NCBI GenBank assembly: GCA_018061065.1
Contig: JAGOUV010000001.1
Location: 52,217-116,216, forward strand
DNA from: Candidatus Altimarinota bacterium
GTDB lineage: Bacteria > Patescibacteriota > Gracilibacteria > UBA1369 > UM-FILTER-53-11
Direction: 5' to 3'
DNA: 64,000 nt
Part shown: piece by piece, positions 22,754 through 31,266 of the stretch
Layout of the letters: the number at the start of each line of letters is the position of its first letter
How positions within the stretch are numbered: position 1 is the first letter of the stretch
The notes under the pieces: model-generated
What the model saw: the letters and a program-made list of their open reading frames with translations, nothing else
Database searches by the model: none
What the model was told of the DNA's origin: nothing
Program-made: the position numbers and the translations under genes

Positions 22754-24289
22754 ATGATGGAGCTGAACGAGCAATTTAATCGTGCCATGGCGGCGATGAA
22801 TGAGGGAAGCCAAAATGTCTTTATTACAGGTAAGGCCGGCACGGGAAAAACGACACTGCTTTCGTATTTTATCGAGCACACGGAAAAAGAAATTGCGGTG
22901 CTTGCGCCTACCGGTGTTGCCGCGCTCAATGTGAACGGAGAAACCATTCACTCGTTTTTTAAATTTAAACCCAATATTACGATTGAGGAGGCTAAGAAAA
23001 AGGCTAAGACGCAGGGCAAAAGTGAAATGTATACTAAGCTGAAGACGATTGTCATTGATGAAATTTCCATGGTGCGTGCCGATCTTTTGGACTGTGTGGA
23101 TACGTTTTTGCGTGTGGCGCGAAAAAACGAGAGAGCCTTTGGTGGTGTGCAGATGATTTTTATCGGTGATCTTTACCAACTGCCGCCGGTAGTGAGCACG
23201 CATGAACGCGAACATTTTGCACAGCTCTATAAAAGTCCGTGGTTTTTTGATGCGCATGTGTTTGCAGATAAACATTGTCCGCTCGTGTTTATTGAACTTG
23301 AAAAAATTTACCGCCAAAAAGATCCAAACTTTATCAATCTCCTCAATGCGATCCGTACTAATACGGTGGAAGACACACATATTAAGGAAATTAATGAGCG
23401 CTTTACACGCACGGAAAACCGCGATGCGATTTGTCTGACGAGCACCAATGCGCGAGCGCTTGAGATCAATATGCAGCGACTAAGCGAGATAACCTCACCG
23501 CTTCATACGTATACGGGAAGTGTCGATGGTGGGTTTGATACGAAGCAACTTCCGACTGAGATGGCGCTTGAGCTGAAAAAAGGTGCGCAGGTGATGTTTG
23601 TGAATAACGATACTGCGGGGCGTTGGGTAAACGGCACGCTGGGTACGGTGGTAGATATTGATACGGATATACTTCTTGTTCGTACGCACGATGGCCAGGT
23701 GGTGGAAGTAGAGGAGCATACGTGGGATTTGTATCGCTATTTTTATGACAAGAAAAAGCTTTCACTGGGGCAGGAGGAAATTGGTTCATTTTCTCAAGTG
23801 CCGCTGCGCCTTGCGTGGGCAATTACGATTCACAAAAGTCAGGGAAAGACATTTGATCGCGTGGTGATTGATCTTGATCGTGGAAGCTTTGCCTCCGGTC
23901 AAACCTATGTGGCACTGAGCCGCTGTAGGACGTTTGAGGGGATTACCCTTCATAAACCGATCAAAGCCTCTGATATACGGCTCGATTGGCGCGTGCAGCG
24001 TTTTCTTACCGATTATCAATACGCGCTTTCAGAAGAAGCGATGCCGCTCGAAAAAAAGATCAAACTCATTCAACACGCCATCGATATGGAGAATGAGATT
24101 GAGATTCTGTACCTCAAAGCAAAAGATGTGAAATCTCGACGGCGCATTAAGCCACAGGCGGTGGGCCAAATGGATTATAACGGCAAAGAATTTTTGGGTC
24201 TTGAGGCCTGGTGTTGCTTGCGCGAGGAAATTCGTGCATTCCGCGTTGATCGAATTTTAGAAATTCGCACGGATCTTGCTGTTTCTTAG
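22754..24289 (+). CDS. Pif1-like helicase with C-terminal WYL-like domain
   Basis: 511 residues. Superfamily 1B helicase motifs: Walker A GKAGTGKTT (26-34), APTGVAALNV, IHSFFKF, VIDEISMVRADLLD (Walker B), FIGDLYQLPPV, and the C-terminal AWAITIHKSQGKTFD and YVALSRCR. These are Pif1/RecD-type signatures. The last 65 residues (IEILYLKAKDVKSRRRIKPQ onward, with EFLGLEAWCCLR and FRVDRILEIR) fit a WYL domain, which binds nucleic acid or ligands; bacterial Pif1 proteins with WYL tails are known, for example in Thermotoga. The likely role is unwinding of difficult DNA structures in replication or repair. It ends with a 4-base convergent overlap. Confidence 0.9.
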   Translation: MMELNEQFNRAMAAMNEGSQNVFITGKAGTGKTTLLSYFIEHTEKEIAVLAPTGVAALNVNGETIHSFFKFKPNITIEEAKKKAKTQGKSEMYTKLKTIVIDEISMVRADLLDCVDTFLRVARKNERAFGGVQMIFIGDLYQLPPVVSTHEREHFAQLYKSPWFFDAHVFADKHCPLVFIELEKIYRQKDPNFINLLNAIRTNTVEDTHIKEINERFTRTENRDAICLTSTNARALEINMQRLSEITSPLHTYTGSVDGGFDTKQLPTEMALELKKGAQVMFVNNDTAGRWVNGTLGTVVDIDTDILLVRTHDGQVVEVEEHTWDLYRYFYDKKKLSLGQEEIGSFSQVPLRLAWAITIHKSQGKTFDRVVIDLDRGSFASGQTYVALSRCRTFEGITLHKPIKASDIRLDWRVQRFLTDYQYALSEEAMPLEKKIKLIQHAIDMENEIEILYLKAKDVKSRRRIKPQAVGQMDYNGKEFLGLEAWCCLREEIRAFRVDRILEIRTDLAVS

Positions 24290-24822
24290 CGCTTGATTGG
24301 TCGCTTGCCCTTTGGCTTAAGCTTGAAAGCAGGCTTTTCGTCCTCTGCCTTTTCCATCGGTGCTGCGTCAGAAGGCTTGATGAGTGCTTTCATAATGCGA
24401 TCCAATTTTGCATTGAGAATCTCAAATTGTTCCTTGCTCATTGAGCTGCTTGGGCTTGAGCTCATGCCACCACCACCCAATGGACCACCCGTATTTCTGC
24501 TTGGATTTTTACCAAAACAATTCTGACAGAAAATAGGCTTCTGGCCTGATGGTCTAAAAGGAACTTCGCACTGATTACCACAGCTGCTACATGTTGCACG
24601 GTGCATGACTGCATCACCGCGGTCGCTTTGTTTAAAGCATGCATTGCACAAAACAGGCTTTTTGCCGTTTGGCTTAAAAGGCACCTCGCACATCATGCCA
24701 CACTCGCTGCAAGTAGTTTTATGCATAACTGAACGATCAGCGTCTCTGTCTCTGCCGCCAAATCCGAATCCGCTTTTCTTCTGAAATCCCCCGAATTTTT
24801 TTCCTCCACCTGGATACGCCAT
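24286..24822 (-). CDS. Protein with two CxxC-x17-CxxC zinc ribbons
   Basis: 178 residues. Two near-identical zinc ribbons are seen: CSECGMMCEVPFKP...KPVLCNAC and CSSCGNQCEVPFRP...KPIFCQNC, each with exactly 17 residues between the two CxxC pairs, matching the TIGR04272-type domain. The N-terminus is Gly/Phe/Lys-rich and the C-terminus ends in basic Lys/Pro/Arg repeats (KPKGKRPIKR), with a helix (FEILNAKLDRIMKALI) between. It probably binds nucleic acid, by inference from the ribbons and basic ends. Such proteins are common in CPR genomes. Confidence 0.82.
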   Translation of the reverse strand: MAYPGGGKKFGGFQKKSGFGFGGRDRDADRSVMHKTTCSECGMMCEVPFKPNGKKPVLCNACFKQSDRGDAVMHRATCSSCGNQCEVPFRPSGQKPIFCQNCFGKNPSRNTGGPLGGGGMSSSPSSSMSKEQFEILNAKLDRIMKALIKPSDAAPMEKAEDEKPAFKLKPKGKRPIKR

Positions 24823-24906
24823 ATAGTTTTTTTAAAGAATGAACTGGAGTCTAGGCTATTACTGGCCAAAAAGCAAGGGTACGGCCTCAGATTTCCAGAA
24901 TAACCG

Positions 24907-24935
24907 TTGATTGCTAAAAAAGTTGGGCGTAGTAT
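24907..24935 (+). promoter_or_regulatory. Candidate sigma-70 promoter of the SulP gene
   Basis: TTGATT at 24907-24912 and TAGTAT at 24930-24935 are separated by exactly 17 bases. The -10 box ends 26 bases before the ATG at 24962. Both boxes match the consensus at four of six positions. Confidence 0.35.
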
Positions 24936-24961
24936 GCGTTCGCAATTTTTAAACCAAATAT

Positions 24962-26611
24962 ATGAAAAATAAGGTATCGACATACTTTGCCAAGGACTTT
25001 AAGGCAGATCTGATCGCGGGGCTTATTGTAGGTCTCATCTCATTGCCGTTGGCGATTGCGTTTGCGGTGGCGAGCGGTGTGCGTCCGGAGCAGGGAATTT
25101 ACACTTCTATTATAGCGGGCTTGGTGATGGGGGCACTTTCTGGCTCACGGTTTCAGATTTCTGGTCCCACGGGTGCATTTATCGTCATTTTGCTTGGTAT
25201 TGTGAATAAATTTGGGGTCGATGGACTGCTGGTGGCGGGGTTTATGGCGGGAATTATTTTGCTCGTGCTTGGTCTGTTTAAATTTGGCTCAGTAATTAAA
25301 TTCATGCCGTATCCGGTAACTGTGGGATTTACCTCGGGTATTGCGCTCATTATTTTTTCCGGACAAATTAAGGATTTTTTGGGTTTGCAATTTGAACATC
25401 GTCCGCATGATTTTGTTGAGACGGTTCAGTTAATTGCAAAAAGCCTTACTGAAAACGTGAATAGTAGTTCAATTATTATTGGCCTTATGACGCTGCTGGC
25501 TTTTTTCCTCTGGGGGAAATTTGGTACAAAGCGTTTGCCGCCTGCACCGATTGCACTTGTGATAGGAATTATTTCCAGTTTTGTCATTACGGCATTTTTT
25601 AAGGATGTTCTGCCTGCGCCTGCGCTGGTGGGGGAGATACCTTCAGGGCTTCCTCAATTTCACTTTCCGCATTTGGATCTTGAGACAATGAGACTACTTT
25701 TGCCTTCTGCCCTGACTGTGGCCATGCTCGGCGCTATTGAGTCACTGCTTTCCGCGGTGGTGGCGGATGGTATGACGGGAACAAAACATGATTCCAATCG
25801 CGAGTTAGTTTCACAGGGAATTGGAAATATCGTGCTTCCTTTTTTTGGTGCGATTCCTGCTACCGGTGCGATTGCTCGTACCGCGACGAATATAAAAAAT
25901 GGTGCTCGCACAAGAGTCTCTTCTATTATTCATGCGCTCACGTTACTCATTATTTTGCTCGTTGCAGCACCCTATGCAAAATATATTCCCATGGCATCGC
26001 TCGCCATGCTGCTCATGATCGTGGCATACAACATGTCTGAAATCCCGCACTTCATACATTTATTGAAAGCACCCAAACAAGACGTACTTATATTAGTAGC
26101 AACTTTTTTGCTGACGGTGTTTGTAGATCTTACCGTCGCGGTGGGATCTGGTGTGGTGCTTGCTTCACTGCTCTTTGTACAGCGCGCAAGCAGACTTACT
26201 GTGGAAGAAGTGTCTGTTCATGACGGAGAAATTGGCACAGAGGGATCGGAAAAAATGCATGCGGCACTTTCTGAAGATCAAAATATTATCGTCTATGAAT
26301 TGGCAGGGCCATTATTTTTTGGCGTCGCGGCGGAGTTGGAAAATGCAATTCGTCATCGCCGAGGTGACATACTTATTTTGCGTATGAAACATGTAAATCA
26401 TGTGGATGCGAGTGCAATTAATATTTTAGAAATCATTATTAATCGTGCACGAAAAAATCACGGAAGTATATTTCTTGCCACGTTAAAGCCTACTATTAAA
26501 GCAAAATTCGAAAAGTTCGGTATCATAGAAAAAATTGGCGGCGCGGAATATGTTACCGAATGTACGACAGAGGCAATTGAAAAAGCAAAAAAACTTCGCG
26601 CTAAAAATTAA
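24962..26611 (+). CDS. SulP-family anion transporter with STAS domain
   Basis: 549 residues. About 10-12 membrane segments occupy residues 10-410; landmarks are ADLIAGLIVGLISLPLAIAFAVASG, SGPTGAFIVIL, MLGAIESLLSAVVADGMTG and GIGNIVLPFFGAIPATGAIARTATN. A cytoplasmic STAS domain (about 430-545) ends with DILILRMKHVNHVDASAINILE. SulP proteins carry sulfate, bicarbonate or dicarboxylates, often with Na+ or H+. No sulfur or carbon-fixation genes sit nearby to choose between substrates. The gene is monocistronic as far as visible. Confidence 0.93.
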   Translation: MKNKVSTYFAKDFKADLIAGLIVGLISLPLAIAFAVASGVRPEQGIYTSIIAGLVMGALSGSRFQISGPTGAFIVILLGIVNKFGVDGLLVAGFMAGIILLVLGLFKFGSVIKFMPYPVTVGFTSGIALIIFSGQIKDFLGLQFEHRPHDFVETVQLIAKSLTENVNSSSIIIGLMTLLAFFLWGKFGTKRLPPAPIALVIGIISSFVITAFFKDVLPAPALVGEIPSGLPQFHFPHLDLETMRLLLPSALTVAMLGAIESLLSAVVADGMTGTKHDSNRELVSQGIGNIVLPFFGAIPATGAIARTATNIKNGARTRVSSIIHALTLLIILLVAAPYAKYIPMASLAMLLMIVAYNMSEIPHFIHLLKAPKQDVLILVATFLLTVFVDLTVAVGSGVVLASLLFVQRASRLTVEEVSVHDGEIGTEGSEKMHAALSEDQNIIVYELAGPLFFGVAAELENAIRHRRGDILILRMKHVNHVDASAINILEIIINRARKNHGSIFLATLKPTIKAKFEKFGIIEKIGGAEYVTECTTEAIEKAKKLRAKN

Positions 26612-26702
26612 GAAACTAAGCTGGCTTTCATCAAGATCATTTCTTTCACAACAGGTAAAGAAGTGAGTATCTTTATTGAAGTATTCTTTAATTTGTTTTC
26701 TT

Positions 26703-28081
26703 ATGAGTCTTCAAACTCTCCGCAAAGGGGCGATACTCCTTAGTATCTCGAGCCTTCTTGCAGTCGCAAACATCTCGCCCGTGTTTGCCGCAAGTACAAT
26801 TGGTACCAATCTTTCAACAGATGGTACGTTAGCTGTTACTGGTGCTAGTACTTTGACTGGTGCAGTAACTGCATCAGCTGGTCTCACCGCAACGACAGGC
26901 GGTGTCACGATCACCGCAGGTGGTTTGACGGTCACCGCAGGTGGCGCAACGATCACAGCAGGTGGTTTGACGGTAACCGCAGGTGGCCTAACAGTCACTG
27001 CAGGTACTACTGCTTTGAACGCTAACGTTACATTGGGTGATGCAGCAGCTGAATCGTTACCGTAAGTGGTACGATTGCAGGTGCTTCACCATTGGTATTC
27101 GAGGCTTTGACAGCAGATGCATTTGAGACAACAGTCGCAGTTACTGAAGCAACAGCAGACAATACAATTACCATTCCAAATGGATCAGGTGCAGTTTTGT
27201 TATCAACAGCAGGTGTTGCTGATATAGCAAGTGCTTTCTGGGGTGCATCAAATGGAATCGTATTTGAGGGAGCTACAGCAAACGGATTTGAGACAACAAT
27301 TACTCTCACAGATCCAACAGCAGACAACACAATTACTTTTGGAGATGAAACAGGAACAGTAATCACTACGGGATCAACAACTGGTGTTACTTCAACAATG
27401 ATAACTGATGCAACAATTGCAGGAGGTGATCTTGCTGCTGATATTGCTATTACGACAACAGGAGCTGCCGCCCTCAATGGAAATGTGGACTTAGGAAATG
27501 CAGCAACGGACCTCATTAATGTTAATGGAGCTATACAGACTGGTACACCATTCATATTTGATGGAGCTACCCTCGATGGAAATGTGGTGGCCTTGTTGGT
27601 GGCCGATCCAGGAGCAGACTTCTCAGTTACTTTGCCTGCAGTAACAGGAACACTTATTACTACGGGTGATACAGGCACAGTTTCCTCAACAATGATCACG
27701 GATGCAACAATCGCAGCTGCAGATCTAAATGGTGGTATTATTATTAGTACGACAGGTTTGATTACTGCGAATGGTGGTATCGTTCAAGATTACTCAACGG
27801 CAATTAAAGCTGATGCATTTAGCGCAGCTGGATTGAACGTTATTAATCTTGAGGCAACAAGTGCAGATGTAAATACTATAACTAATGGTGTTGCTGGTCA
27901 GATGCTCATTTTGCTCTTTAATGATGCGGTAACCGTAGCTGATGATGATACAGCTACTGCAGCAAATGCAATAAATCTTGTTGGTATAGCAACATCTTTT
28001 GTAGCAGCAGCTGGAGATACACTAACATTGGTTAGCGATGGAAGCAGCTGGAGAGAAGTAACTCGTTCAGTAAATAACTAA
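26703..28081 (+). pseudogene. Secreted Gly/Thr/Ala-rich repeat protein, split by a frameshift
   Basis: From ATG 26703 the product has a basic N-terminus and a signal peptide (GAILLSISSLLAVANISPVFAAS), then beta-rich repeats. The frame ends at a TAA at 27063-27065, but the same style continues at once in another frame through 28081 (TVSGTIAGASPLVFEA..., TAVADNTIT-type motifs, ending REVTRSVNN). The shift lies within about 20 bases near 27045-27065. Joined, the product is about 458 residues, with three or more copies of a unit containing VFE/DGAT...GFETT...ADNTIT. Either a one-base sequence error, a real inactivation, or a phase-variable gene. No enzyme domain; likely a surface or fibre-like protein. 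Confidence 0.75.
26898..27002 (+). repeat. Five tandem 21-bp repeats encoding GGLTVTA units
   Basis: Five consecutive 7-residue units read GGVTITA, GGLTVTA, GGATITA, GGLTVTA, GGLTVTA. The period of 7 with alternating Thr/Val suggests stacked short beta strands. The repeats sit shortly before the frameshift. Confidence 0.85.
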
Positions 28082-28120
28082 GATAATATAGTTTAGTTAC
28101 TATTTATTTAGTACAAAATT

Positions 28121-28156
28121 CCGCTCTCACCTTTCAATAGGTGGTGGCGGTTTTTT
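28121..28156 (+). terminator. Rho-independent terminator
   Basis: An imperfect stem (CCGC...CACCT with AGGTG...GCGG) around a 6-base loop is followed by six T residues. It follows the split repeat protein and precedes the pheA promoter. Confidence 0.75.
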
Positions 28157-28158
28157 AA

Positions 28159-28167
28159 TGCTATATT
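28159..28167 (+). promoter_or_regulatory. Extended -10 promoter TGCTATATT, 6 bases before a start codon
   Basis: TG-C-TATATT ends at 28167 and the pheA ATG is at 28174. It is the same leaderless arrangement as at 22304 and 22739, here placed immediately after a terminator. Confidence 0.5.
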
Positions 28168-28173
28168 ATTCCT

Positions 28174-29049
28174 ATGAAAAGATCTGAAGGCGGTATGGAT
28201 CATCTCCGAAAAAAAGTTTCTGCTATTGATCGAAGTCTCATGAAGTTGTTGGCTCAGAGAATGGAGATTGCTCATGAAATCGGCGAGTACAAGCGCGTGA
28301 ACGAGCTGCCGGCGGAAGATCCGCATATTGAGATGAAGAAGCGTAAGGAACGCCAGCAAATGGCGCGGGAATTGAAAGCTAATTCTCGTGATATTGAGAC
28401 GATTTTTTCTACGATTGTGAAGGTGGCACGGCAAGTGCAACGACGCACGGCGGCAGGAGAAATGATCGATCAACGAAAAAATACGGGGGTTACACGCATC
28501 GCCATCATGGGTTCGCGGGGAAGTTTTACAGAAGAAGCCGCGTTGTTTTACCTTAAGCGTGAGGGAATTACTGCATCGGAATTGCTGTATCCCGTTTCTG
28601 CAGAGGGTGTGTTATTGGCTTTAGATAGAGAAGAAGCTGACGTAGGCATTTTCCCAATTCACAACTCAATTGGTGGGGTAGTGACAGAGAGTATTTATGC
28701 TGCCAGCGAGCATCATTTTTTTATCGAGGATTTATTTGATATCGATATTCGTCAGTGTCTCATGGTGCGCCCCGGCGTGAAGCGCAGTGAAATAACTAAA
28801 ATTATGTCGCATCAACAAGCACTTGCTCAATGTAAGGGATATATAAAAGAGCACTTCCCCAATGCGGAAATAGTAGAGGCGAGCGATACGGCGACGGCTG
28901 CACAGTTTTTAGGTATGTCATCTAAAGAAATTCACACGGCTGTTATTGCACCGCAGCGCTGTGCCAAACTCTATAAATTAGCTTTATTGGAAGAGGGAAT
29001 TCAGGATCAGAAAAAAAATCTTACTACGTTTATTGCCGCGCGCGTTTGA
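28174..29049 (+). CDS. pheA: Bifunctional chorismate mutase / prephenate dehydratase without ACT domain
   Basis: 291 residues; E. coli PheA has 386. A chorismate mutase helix bundle (about 8-92: MDHLRKKVSAIDRSLMKLLAQR, AHEIGEYKR) is fused to a prephenate dehydratase domain (about 107-290: IAIMGSRGSFTEEAA, PIHNSIGGVVTES, IMSHQQALAQC, AAQFL). Together they make phenylpyruvate from chorismate. The C-terminal ACT domain that gives phenylalanine feedback inhibition is missing, and the catalytic TRF motif near the end reads NLTTF, so Arg is replaced by Thr. Activity or regulation may differ. tyrA follows after 4 bases. Confidence 0.87.
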   Translation: MKRSEGGMDHLRKKVSAIDRSLMKLLAQRMEIAHEIGEYKRVNELPAEDPHIEMKKRKERQQMARELKANSRDIETIFSTIVKVARQVQRRTAAGEMIDQRKNTGVTRIAIMGSRGSFTEEAALFYLKREGITASELLYPVSAEGVLLALDREEADVGIFPIHNSIGGVVTESIYAASEHHFFIEDLFDIDIRQCLMVRPGVKRSEITKIMSHQQALAQCKGYIKEHFPNAEIVEASDTATAAQFLGMSSKEIHTAVIAPQRCAKLYKLALLEEGIQDQKKNLTTFIAARV

Positions 29050-29053
29050 TGTT

Positions 29054-29896
29054 ATGAAAGGACCAGTTATTGCCATAATCGGAGGTAAAGGTGTGATGGG
29101 TCGCGAGTTCGGCCGTATTTTAAAAAATGCCAAAGCCGATATTTTGACCGTGGATCTGGGAACGTCCCTGACACTAGAGCAGGCTGCAGAGCGTGCCGAT
29201 ATTATATTTTTTGCCACGCCGATTTCTCTGACGCCGGATTTGATTCGTCGGCTCAAGGGACATATTAAACATGGCTCGCTTATCACTGACATCACTTCTT
29301 TAAAAGTTCCTGTCATGCAGGCGATGCGCGAGGTAGCGACGATAAAAACAGAACTTCTCGGTATGCATCCGCTCTTTGGCCCCAGCGTTGTTTCTAATAT
29401 GAAGAATCAAGTAATTGCGATGTGTCCGGAGGGTTCTGGGCAGTGGACGCGGTGGATCACCACTGTATTTCAGAAGCAGGGCGCAGTTATGCAAAAAACA
29501 ACGGCGGAAAAACACGACAGCATCATGGCGATTATTCAAGGCATTACGCACTTTTCTGCGATTGCCAGCGGTATTGCGCTGCGTGAGCTGGGAGTAGATC
29601 TGCAGGAGACGTTGAAATTCGCGAGTCCGATTTATGATCTGCGCTTTGCGATGATCGGACGTATTTTGAGCCAGTCGCCACAGTTATATGCCGATATAGA
29701 AATTCAAAATCCCCATACGCTCAAAGCGGTTAAAGCTTATCAGGAAGCCATCGAAGAGTTGAGTAAAGCGGTCGCAAAGAAAGATACGACAGCATTTAAA
29801 AAACTTTTTTCTGAGGCGGCCAAGTACATGGGCGACTTCAAAGAAAAAGCGCAGAAAAAAACGGATGCAGTGATCCGCAAGATGAGTGAGAAGTAG
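29054..29896 (+). CDS. tyrA: Prephenate dehydrogenase family protein
   Basis: 280 residues from ATG 29054. An N-terminal Rossmann fold binds NAD(P) through IIGGKGVMGREF, then FATPISLTPDL, LITDITSLK and LLGMHPLFGPSV, all TyrA signatures; the C-terminal helical domain has QGITHFSAIASGIALRE. The enzyme oxidatively decarboxylates prephenate to 4-hydroxyphenylpyruvate. With pheA 4 bases upstream, the pair would supply both aromatic keto acids from chorismate. No other shikimate genes are visible here. It ends 10 bases from the convergent folA. Confidence 0.9.
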   Translation: MKGPVIAIIGGKGVMGREFGRILKNAKADILTVDLGTSLTLEQAAERADIIFFATPISLTPDLIRRLKGHIKHGSLITDITSLKVPVMQAMREVATIKTELLGMHPLFGPSVVSNMKNQVIAMCPEGSGQWTRWITTVFQKQGAVMQKTTAEKHDSIMAIIQGITHFSAIASGIALRELGVDLQETLKFASPIYDLRFAMIGRILSQSPQLYADIEIQNPHTLKAVKAYQEAIEELSKAVAKKDTTAFKKLFSEAAKYMGDFKEKAQKKTDAVIRKMSEK

Positions 29897-29906
29897 GCTA
29901 TAGAAG

Positions 29907-30425
29907 TTACTGCTTGTTATACACGACGAACCTGAATGTTATTCTATTCTCCTGCATTGCTCCGCGGGGATCTTCAGTGCGCATGAATGTACTTTTATCA
30001 AACTCGGGGAAAAAGGTATCACAGTCAAATGTTCCCTCAATTTCGGTGAGATACATAGTTTTGAGCGCCGGATGCTTTATTGCCCCAGCAAAAATCTGCG
30101 CACCACCAATAACAAATACCTCATCGTGATCCTGACGTTCGATAATTTTCAGTGCCTCATCTAAGCTGCCAGCGGTCATCACTACGTCGTGCACCAAATA
30201 TTTTTCCTGTCGCGTAATCACGAGATTTCTGCGTCCCGGTAACGGTCGATGCTTAGCGGGCAGCGACTCCCACGTATTGCGCCCCATAATCACCCAATTG
30301 TTTGGACTGCTCGCCGTCTTCTCTGAAAAATACTTTAAATCAGCCGGCAGACGCCAGGGCAGGAAGTTACTTTTCCCAATCCCGCGCTCCTCATCAACCG
30401 CCGCAATAATTGAAAATGTCACCAT
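29907..30425 (-). CDS. folA: Dihydrofolate reductase
   Basis: 172 residues, usual size. Landmarks: FSIIAAVDEERGIGKSNFLPWRLPADLKYF (substrate pocket with the conserved Trp and acidic Asp), VIMGRNTWESLP, NLVITRQ, and VFVIGGAQIFAGAI (cofactor binding), ending with ADCDTFFPEF-like sequence. It regenerates tetrahydrofolate after thymidylate synthesis. It lies 12 bases after thyA, the standard thyA-folA operon. Confidence 0.96.
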   Translation of the reverse strand: MVTFSIIAAVDEERGIGKSNFLPWRLPADLKYFSEKTASSPNNWVIMGRNTWESLPAKHRPLPGRRNLVITRQEKYLVHDVVMTAGSLDEALKIIERQDHDEVFVIGGAQIFAGAIKHPALKTMYLTEIEGTFDCDTFFPEFDKSTFMRTEDPRGAMQENRITFRFVVYNKQ

Positions 30426-30437
30426 CTCATAAACATA

Positions 30438-31247
30438 CTACACCGCAACCTTAAATTTGATAAACGGATGGTGCTGATAATTTTCGAGTTTTATGTCTTC
30501 AAACTGCAGGTCCCAGAAAGGTTTTTTCGCCACGGTGAGCGTGGGAAGGGGATATGGTTTGCGCGTGAGCTGTTCCTTGAGCCCATCGATGTGATTTGTA
30601 TATATATGCGCATCACCCAGCGTATGAGTGAAGACACCGGGTACTAAATTGCACTCCTGAGCCATCATGTGCATCAGCACTGCGTAGCTCGCAATATTAA
30701 ACGGCACGCCCAACGCCATGTCTGCACTGCGCTGATAGAGCTGACAATCCAAACGGCCCTTCACCACATAAAATTGAAATAACAAATGACAGGGCGGCAG
30801 CTTCATACGGTCAATATCCGCCACGTTCCACGCACTCACAATAATACGGCGCGACTCAGGATTGTGTTTAATCTGATCGATCGCCTGCTGAATCTGATCG
30901 ACATGTCCGCGCTGCCACGCAGCTCCATCCCACTCAAATTTCTCCCACTGACGCCACTGGTATCCATATACCGGCCCCAGTGAGCCGTCTTCGTTTGCCC
31001 AGGCATTCCAAATGGGCGTGTATTCCTTTAATCCATCATTAATATTCGTCGATCCCTTGAGAAACCACAGTAACTCCCTCACCACTGCATCAAACAAGGT
31101 TTTCTTCGTCGTTACCAAGGGAAATCCCTCGCGCAAATCATATTTAGCTTGCATGCCAAATAACGAGATAGTTCCCACGCCGGTGCGGTCTTTTCGCTCC
31201 TCACCATCGCGCAAAATATCACGGACAAGATTCAAATAGGTTTCCAC
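30438..31247 (-). CDS. thyA: Thymidylate synthase
   Basis: 269 residues, close to the 264 of E. coli ThyA. The catalytic Cys is C153 in [12 protein letters not shown]; phosphate-binding arginines are in KDRTGVGT and [29 protein letters not shown] and [13 protein letters not shown] are intact. It converts dUMP to dTMP with methylene-tetrahydrofolate. The start is a GTG at 31247, 7 bases after a perfect extended -10 element, so the mRNA is probably leaderless. Confidence 0.97.
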   Translation of the reverse strand: METYLNLVRDILRDGEERKDRTGVGTISLFGMQAKYDLREGFPLVTTKKTLFDAVVRELLWFLKGSTNINDGLKEYTPIWNAWANEDGSLGPVYGYQWRQWEKFEWDGAAWQRGHVDQIQQAIDQIKHNPESRRIIVSAWNVADIDRMKLPPCHLLFQFYVVKGRLDCQLYQRSADMALGVPFNIASYAVLMHMMAQECNLVPGVFTHTLGDAHIYTNHIDGLKEQLTRKPYPLPTLTVAKKPFWDLQFEDIKLENYQHHPFIKFKVAV

Positions 31248-31254
31248 GGCCGTA

Positions 31255-31263
31255 ATTATAACA
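31255..31263 (-). promoter_or_regulatory. Extended -10 promoter TGTTATAAT, 7 bases before GTG start of thyA
   Basis: On the minus strand TG-T-TATAAT is a perfect extended -10 element ending at 31255; the GTG starts at 31247. The expected transcription start coincides with the start codon. Confidence 0.6.
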
Positions 31264-31266
31264 CAG

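Noticed and set aside
26711-27699. Long minus-strand open frames opposite the split repeat protein
   Set aside because: They mirror the Thr/Val/Ala repeats of the plus strand, have no signal peptide or family match, and arise from biased codon composition.
2751-29049. Possible UGA recoding (Gly) as in Gracilibacteria/SR1
   Set aside because: nusB, hsdM and pheA end at TGA exactly where the protein families end, and the coding sequences contain no in-frame TGA.
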